Shown in pieces: positions 42,405 through 64,000 of a stretch of 64,000 nucleotides of DNA (its first letter is position 1; every line of letters begins with the position of its first letter). The position numbers and the translations under genes are program-made. The notes beneath the pieces were generated by a model. That model was given only the letters and a program-made list of their open reading frames with translations, did no database searches and had not been told where the DNA came from. Source of the stretch: Paenibacillus sp. FJAT-26967 (lineage in GTDB: Bacteria; Bacillota; Bacilli; Paenibacillales; NBRC-103111); assembly GCF_001541095.1 (NCBI RefSeq), contig NZ_LMXH01000003.1, positions 124,001 to 188,000 on the forward strand. Direction: 5' to 3'.

Positions 42405-44813
42405 ATGTATCCCATTTGGCTGCTTTGTTTATCCAATTTGAAGAGGAAAAAAGTCCAGACGGTGTTTATCGGTCTGATCATCATGCTTGCTTCATTGCTG
42501 TTCTCGACAGCTATTGTGGTCATGAACAATACGGGGAGTATTTACTCCGATTTTCATAACCGGGTCAACGGCTCGCATGAACTTCTGAGGTTAGAGGAAG
42601 GACTTCATGATCCGGCGGTTGTTCACGAATGGTGGGAGAAGCAGTCAGGCGTGACTGCATCCGAAATGATGCGATACCGCTATATAGCAGGCTATTCTCA
42701 CGGAGACAAGGCTTATCCCAATACGGATTTGTTTATGATGGATACACCGGCGGGACCAATGGCTGTCGATCAGCTTGTCTTTGTGCAGGGCAGCCAGTCG
42801 CCGGTACCTCAAGCCGGAACGATTTGGATTCCGACTTCACTCGCTTATGCGAACAAAATCAATGTCGGAGATACGCTTTCTTTTCAGAAAGATGCAGAGA
42901 CCCTGCAGCTCCGGGTGTCCGCCGTGGTAGTGGATATTCCTTACAGTTCACCGTTCACCTCTACATCGAGAATCTGGATGAACACTCAGGATTATACACA
43001 GTATCTGTCCGTCATGGAGGGGAAAGACCGGCATATGATGGGTCTTAGATTCGATAATTACAGCCAGAGCGCTTCTTATTGGGCGGCTTTCGAGAAGAAA
43101 CTGGGCACACCTTATCTGGAATCGGTGTCGAGATTTGAAAGTTTGTCTTCTTTTTATATGATTACGAATAAAATGATCGGCTTCATCATGATTTTCCTGG
43201 CCGTGTTTATGATTATTGTAGCCCTCTACACGGTTGGATTCACCATCTCCGACGCGATCTTATCGAATTACAAGACCATCGGCGTGTTGAAATCGATGGG
43301 TTTCACTTCGGGAAGAACCGTCGGGATTTATGTCATCCAGTACGCGCTATTGGCTGTTGTCGCAGTCGTGCCCGGCATCGTGCTCAGTTATTTCTTCTCG
43401 CGGACCGTTGTGGAGATGTCCCTGTCTTATCTGAGGACACCGGATTCAGGAATCGGGATAGAGTTCGGGGCTTCGGCGGTTATCGTCGGACTGCTGATCG
43501 TAGCTACCGTAATTGCGGCGGCGTACTTCTTCTCGAATAAAGCCCGCTCGATCCAGCCGGTTCAGGCCATCCGTTTCGGTATGTCGGAGAAGGACTCCGC
43601 TAAGATGACACGGCGGATGAAGACTTCCGGCGGCAGGCTGTTCGGATTCGACCGACTTCCGATTCCGGTCTCGATCGGACTCAGAGGAGTAATGAAGAAT
43701 ATCCGTGGCTCGCTGCTGATGGCGCTGATCTCGGCTTCGACGACTGCTGTGCTTATCTTCGGATTTGTCTTTATTTTCAGTATTGTGTCCATGAACACGA
43801 CCATTGCTTCTTGGGGATACGACTCCTCGGATGTCTCGCTCAGAATCGACAATAACATGCAGGTATCGAACAAAGAGTTTGAGCAGAAAGTCTTAGCTGA
43901 TCCCAGAATTAAGAACCACAGCCGTCTGGGGGAGATTAACGGTGTGCTGCCAGTGGGCTCTGCAGGTAATTCAAAGCCGGGCGAAGATTCGCTAAGTGTA
44001 ATCATGTCCGTCGTAGAGGGCAAATATGACGATATCGGAGTCGTTAATCTGGAAGGGCGCAATCCCGCCGGGCCGAATGAAATCGCCGTCGGAGTCAATG
44101 TGGCCCGGACGCTTAATAAATCTATCGGCGATTCGCTGGACGTCTATATTCAGGGCGAGAAAACAACGTTGACCCTTACGGGAATCTATCAGGCAATTGC
44201 GAACATGTCTTATTCGGCCCGGGTGCCGGTAGAGGCGGTGCGCAGCATCCAGCCTGACTTCGATGCTATGGACGCGTACTTCATTAATCTCCAGCCGGGT
44301 ACTTCTCCCGACAGCTTCGTTCATGAAGTGGAGGGCAAATTCGGCAGTGCCGTATGGGCAGCCACTCACGAATCGCTTGTGAAGCAGGTATTCTCTCAAG
44401 CCGTAGCTGTACTTGTACTTCCCATGACGATTATGGGTCTGCTGTTCGTCATAGTGACTTTAGTTATCGTCTATAGCATATGCCGCATCAACATCCGTAA
44501 GGAACAAAAAACATACGGAATTTACAAGTCAATCGGGATGACATCCAGAGGGATACGGTCCGCAGTTACGTCTGGTACACTGGCCCTATCCGCCGTCGGA
44601 GCTTTGGCAGGCATACCGCTCGGCCTATACGGACTGCCCGTTCTGCTGAATTATATTTTGTCGGATTACGGGATTGTTAAAATGCCGCTCATTCTGAATT
44701 GGGGGGGGATCGGGACTGCTGTACTGTTAAGCTTCTTAGCAGTAGGCTTCGGCTCGTGGGGAGCTTCCAAAGTAGTCAGAGCCACGTCTCCGCGAATTCT
44801 AACCGTTGAATAG
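42405..44813 (+). CDS. FtsX-family ABC transporter permease
   Basis: 802-aa permease with two FtsX units: N-terminal helix (17-38), extracytoplasmic domain, three-helix FtsX block (about 255-395), another helix (about 430-455) with a second extracytoplasmic domain, and a final three-helix block (about 655-800). This is a mechanotransmission-type exporter rather than a channel. As the last transcription unit before the lipopeptide synthetase it is a candidate for self-protection, but a terminator and 690 bases separate them. Confidence 0.87.
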   Translation: MYPIWLLCLSNLKRKKVQTVFIGLIIMLASLLFSTAIVVMNNTGSIYSDFHNRVNGSHELLRLEEGLHDPAVVHEWWEKQSGVTASEMMRYRYIAGYSHGDKAYPNTDLFMMDTPAGPMAVDQLVFVQGSQSPVPQAGTIWIPTSLAYANKINVGDTLSFQKDAETLQLRVSAVVVDIPYSSPFTSTSRIWMNTQDYTQYLSVMEGKDRHMMGLRFDNYSQSASYWAAFEKKLGTPYLESVSRFESLSSFYMITNKMIGFIMIFLAVFMIIVALYTVGFTISDAILSNYKTIGVLKSMGFTSGRTVGIYVIQYALLAVVAVVPGIVLSYFFSRTVVEMSLSYLRTPDSGIGIEFGASAVIVGLLIVATVIAAAYFFSNKARSIQPVQAIRFGMSEKDSAKMTRRMKTSGGRLFGFDRLPIPVSIGLRGVMKNIRGSLLMALISASTTAVLIFGFVFIFSIVSMNTTIASWGYDSSDVSLRIDNNMQVSNKEFEQKVLADPRIKNHSRLGEINGVLPVGSAGNSKPGEDSLSVIMSVVEGKYDDIGVVNLEGRNPAGPNEIAVGVNVARTLNKSIGDSLDVYIQGEKTTLTLTGIYQAIANMSYSARVPVEAVRSIQPDFDAMDAYFINLQPGTSPDSFVHEVEGKFGSAVWAATHESLVKQVFSQAVAVLVLPMTIMGLLFVIVTLVIVYSICRINIRKEQKTYGIYKSIGMTSRGIRSAVTSGTLALSAVGALAGIPLGLYGLPVLLNYILSDYGIVKMPLILNWGGIGTAVLLSFLAVGFGSWGASKVVRATSPRILTVE

Positions 44814-44826
44814 AATAAGATTCTAA

Positions 44827-44865
44827 AAGCAAACGAGCAGCATTCGCTGCCGTTTGCTTTTTTTA
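44827..44865 (+). terminator. Terminator of the ABC transporter operon
   Basis: AAGCAAACG-A-GCAGC, ATTC loop, GCTGC-CGTTTGCTT and a T run. Confidence 0.85.
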
Positions 44866-44951
44866 ATTTCGTGTAAAGATTGTAATTTTACTTAAAAAAG
44901 TTTAGAATGGTTAAAAATTGTTAATTTACAAGAACTATATCTTACGAATTA

Positions 44952-44980
44952 TTGACATTTTTTTACGAGTGGAAGAAAAT
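44952..44980 (+). promoter_or_regulatory. Candidate promoter of the PKS-NRPS operon
   Basis: TTGACA (44952-44957), 17-base spacer, GAAAAT (44975-44980, 4 of 6 matches). If used, the leader would be about 570 nt. It is the best -35 match in the region. Confidence 0.35.
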
Positions 44981-45201
44981 AAAGGCAATAAACTTTTGCG
45001 ATTCATCCATTCTTCTCCCCAGACATCTTCAGAGCTCGGCCATCCAGACTCTATTAGACTCCAGCTAGAACTCTTCTGGCCCTACACAAATCTATTTTAT
45101 AGACCGCTGCCACCTCCAAAAGAGCAAAATCCTTTGTAATTCAACGTTTTATGGCTTTATGCGCTATTTTACAACAGAATAGAGGTCATGGATATGGTTA
45201 A

Positions 45202-45369
45202 TTCGAATCACCTGATTATTGCTCTAAAGTACCATATGATGGAATTTTTGCTAAGTTTTATAGGTATAAGTTCCCAGAGTCTAACCGTGTTGTGAGAAAC
45301 AGGCATGCCGTAGAATCGTGGATAAGAAGATACCTCCGTCAACAAAGGACGACGCAAATCACTTCATAA
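45202..45369 (+). pseudogene. Possible gene relic
   Basis: 55 codons open between stops without a start, reading protein-like (YCSKVPYDGIFAKFYRY, then WIRRYLRQQRT). The upstream stop at 45199 directly precedes it. I do not recognise the family; it may be a decayed fragment left by a rearrangement, or chance. Confidence 0.25.
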
Positions 45370-45467
45370 TAGCCGTATAGGTAGATTGATAGGTGTACAG
45401 CCCTGATTTAGAGATCTCGTATGCTTCTTTATACCCATAAAAAAGAAAATATAGAAAATGCTAATAG

Positions 45468-62129
<16,662 letters not shown>

Positions 62130-62333
62130 CCGGGGTTCATGGATCCGGTCAGATCAAGCAGCCGACAAAGGCGGCCCTCCATACAAGCGGGATATGGGTT
62201 AACCGTAAGGCTGGCTGAACCAGCCGGGAAGAGGCTGCCGGTCCGGTCCGAATGTGGAAGGCACCGGCAGGCCGATTTCTTTAATACCGGACAGACAGGG
62301 CATTTTTTTCTAAATAATAGGGAGTGAGCAGTC
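62130..62333 (+). other. Intercistronic region between the two synthetase genes
   Basis: 204 bases without a gene. A small hairpin GGCTGG-CTGAA-CCAGCC (62209-62225) has no T run, so read-through into the second synthetase gene is expected. Confidence 0.5.
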
Positions 62334-64000
62334 ATGAGTAGCCCTGAAATTGTAAACATAATCGAGATGACTCCAATGCAGGAGGGTATTCTTTTCCATA
62401 GCTTAATGGACGAGGAGTCGGGAGCTTACTTTGAACAAGTGAACCTGACCCTGGAAGGCAGAATGGATCCGGAGGTATTTGAGAAGAGCTTTAATAAACT
62501 GCTGGAGCGCCATGATGTTCTGCGGACGGTATTTATCGCCAAAGATGTAGATCAGCCTCTGCAAATTGTGCTGAAGGAAAGGAAGGCGACTCTCTATTAT
62601 CAAGATATAGCTTCTCTTTCAGAAGAAGAACAAGCAGAGGAAATCAGGAATTACCTGGAGCGGGATAAAAGTAGAAGCTTCCAGCTGGAAAAGGATGTAC
62701 TGATCCGCCTCGCCCTGCTGAAGCTGGGAGAAACCAAATATGCGATGATTCTGAGCTATCACCACATCATTATGGACGGCTGGTGCCTCAGCATCCTCGG
62801 TAAGGAGCTCTTCCAGATCTATGCGGCGCTCGTGCGGGGGGTGCCTCCGCAATTGGAGGAGGTGTACCCGTACAGCGACTATCTCGAATGGCTTGGCAGC
62901 CAGAACAAGGAAGAAGCGGTGGCCTACTGGACGGGCTATCTGACTGAATATGAGCAGCAGGCGTCGATTCCCTCTTCGGCAGGGGCAGGGAAAGCTGCGG
63001 GTTATGACTACAAGACTTATACTTTCAAGCTTCCAATAGATCTTACGTCTGCACTCGAAAAGCTGGCTTCCCGGCAGGGGGTTACTTTGAGCACGGTCGT
63101 TCATGCTTTGTGGGGGGTTATTCTTCAGAGATACAATCACTCGGACGATGTCGTGTTCGGATCGGTTGTATCGGGAAGGCCGCCGGAGGTGCCGGGCATT
63201 GAGAACATGGTCGGTATTTTTATCAATACCGTCCCGATGAGGGTCAAGAATACATCCGGTAAGACGTTCGGAGGGCTTTTGCAGGAAATGCACCACGCGG
63301 TCATTGAAGCGAACCGGTATAACTATGTGTCGCTGGCGGATATCCAGAAGAACACGCCGCTTAAGAACAATCTGATTCATCATATTCTCGTGTTCGAGAA
63401 CTACCCTATGGATGATGAGACGATTGGTGAAGAGAACGGAATTCGCATTACCGGGACGGAAATGATCCAGTATACCAATTACGATTTTGATATCACCGTG
63501 TTTCCGCAGGCGGAACTGGAGTTCGTATTCACTTATAACGGACGGCTTTACGGGGAAGCGTTTATCCGGCGGATGGAAGGACATATCCGGCAGGGGGCGC
63601 AGGCGGTAACGGAACATGAAGATCCGGAACTTAGCGGGATTGATATTCTGACCGCTGAAGAAACGAAGCGGATATTGAACGGATTTAATAAGGATGCCGT
63701 GGAATATCCGTGGGACAGAACCGTTCATCAATGGGTGGAGCATCATGCGGAGCAGGATCCTGAACGGATTGCGTTGATCTACGGGGAAGAGCGGATTTCA
63801 TACGGTGAACTCAACAGGCTTGGGAACAGACTCGCCAAGCGTTTTATCCTTGAGGGTCTTCAGCCGGGTGATTTTGCAGCCGTTATGCTGGAGCGCTCTC
63901 CGCTCATGGTCGCCGCTATTCTGGGGATCTGGAAAGCCGGAGCGGCGTATGTTCCGATGGATGTCGAGTACCCTACGGACAGGAAAACAGCGATTACCGG
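62334..64000 (+). CDS. Second NRPS of the lipopeptide operon (3' end outside the window)
   Basis: At least 555 codons, open to the window edge. ATG 62334 follows AGGGAGTGAG. Residues 1-440 form a condensation domain: EMTPMQEGILFHSL, active site SYHHIIMDGWC, VSGRPPEVPGIENMVG. The TPMQEGILFH start and HHIIMDGWC are typical of domains that accept a D-configured donor, matching the epimerase at the end of the preceding protein. From about 460 an adenylation domain begins (A1/A2 cores VMLERSPLMVAAILG and KAGAAYVPMD); its substrate pocket is beyond the window. It should add residue 4, or 3 if position 1 is skipped. Confidence 0.93.
   Translation, partial: MSSPEIVNIIEMTPMQEGILFHSLMDEESGAYFEQVNLTLEGRMDPEVFEKSFNKLLERHDVLRTVFIAKDVDQPLQIVLKERKATLYYQDIASLSEEEQAEEIRNYLERDKSRSFQLEKDVLIRLALLKLGETKYAMILSYHHIIMDGWCLSILGKELFQIYAALVRGVPPQLEEVYPYSDYLEWLGSQNKEEAVAYWTGYLTEYEQQASIPSSAGAGKAAGYDYKTYTFKLPIDLTSALEKLASRQGVTLSTVVHALWGVILQRYNHSDDVVFGSVVSGRPPEVPGIENMVGIFINTVPMRVKNTSGKTFGGLLQEMHHAVIEANRYNYVSLADIQKNTPLKNNLIHHILVFENYPMDDETIGEENGIRITGTEMIQYTNYDFDITVFPQAELEFVFTYNGRLYGEAFIRRMEGHIRQGAQAVTEHEDPELSGIDILTAEETKRILNGFNKDAVEYPWDRTVHQWVEHHAEQDPERIALIYGEERISYGELNRLGNRLAKRFILEGLQPGDFAAVMLERSPLMVAAILGIWKAGAAYVPMDVEYPTDRKTAIT

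Noticed and set aside
44918-45139. 73-codon open frame upstream of the synthetase
   Set aside because: No ribosome site, AT-rich, no recognisable pattern; probably chance.

Overview
The window looks like a chromosomal segment of a Gram-positive, spore-forming Bacillales bacterium, most probably Paenibacillus. This is inferred from strong AGGAGG-type ribosome binding sites, frequent TTG/GTG starts, a SigI/RsgI pair, CcdA/ResA-type thiol proteins, and an iturin/mycosubtilin-type hybrid synthetase. No rRNA, tRNA, CRISPR array, intact insertion sequence or prophage was seen.

Left part (1-20.9 kb). A C4-dicarboxylate/citrate-type two-component pair, cut by the left edge, is followed by an alpha-glucan block on the minus strand (GH15 glucoamylase, a GH57-GT4 fusion, a DUF4912 protein). 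After small conserved genes come sigI-rsgI with a likely SigI autoregulatory promoter, a PAS sensor kinase, an M17 leucyl aminopeptidase, a DUF418 membrane protein, a YflT-like stress protein with a SigB-type promoter, an M14 carboxypeptidase, and an unusual regulator fusing a catalytically dead alpha/beta-hydrolase to a SARP/BTAD-type DNA-binding half.

Middle part (21-33 kb). This is a sulfur/thiol region. A TauE/SafE exporter and three rhodanese-like proteins (one without its cysteine) lie behind two promoters that carry matching CsoR/CstR-like operators. A methyltransferase and a DUF302 protein follow. A divergent LysR-SDR pair separates them from an ArsR repressor with a CoA-disulfide reductase-rhodanese fusion, and an OmpR-type regulator precedes a CcdA/ResA thiol-redox operon.

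33-45 kb. A diguanylate cyclase, a primary-type sigma factor paralogue lacking region 1.1, a type I pullulanase, a uronate dehydrogenase-like enzyme, a secreted copper-amine-oxidase-N-like protein, a PadR/DUF1700/DUF4097 operon, and an ABC transporter (ATPase plus 802-aa FtsX permease).

Right end (45.6-64 kb). A 5523-aa hybrid PKS-NRPS reads FAAL-ACP-KS-ACP-aminotransferase-C-(adenylation remnant)-PCP-C-A(Thr)-PCP-C-A(Asp)-PCP-E. A second NRPS, starting with a condensation domain of the type that accepts a D-residue, runs off the window. The order predicts a beta-amino fatty acid lipopeptide, related to iturins in how it starts but different in peptide: beta-amino acyl-(unknown or skipped)-Thr-D-Asp-... 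The adenylation domain of the first module lacks its whole catalytic core. This is the most unusual and potentially undescribed system in the window.
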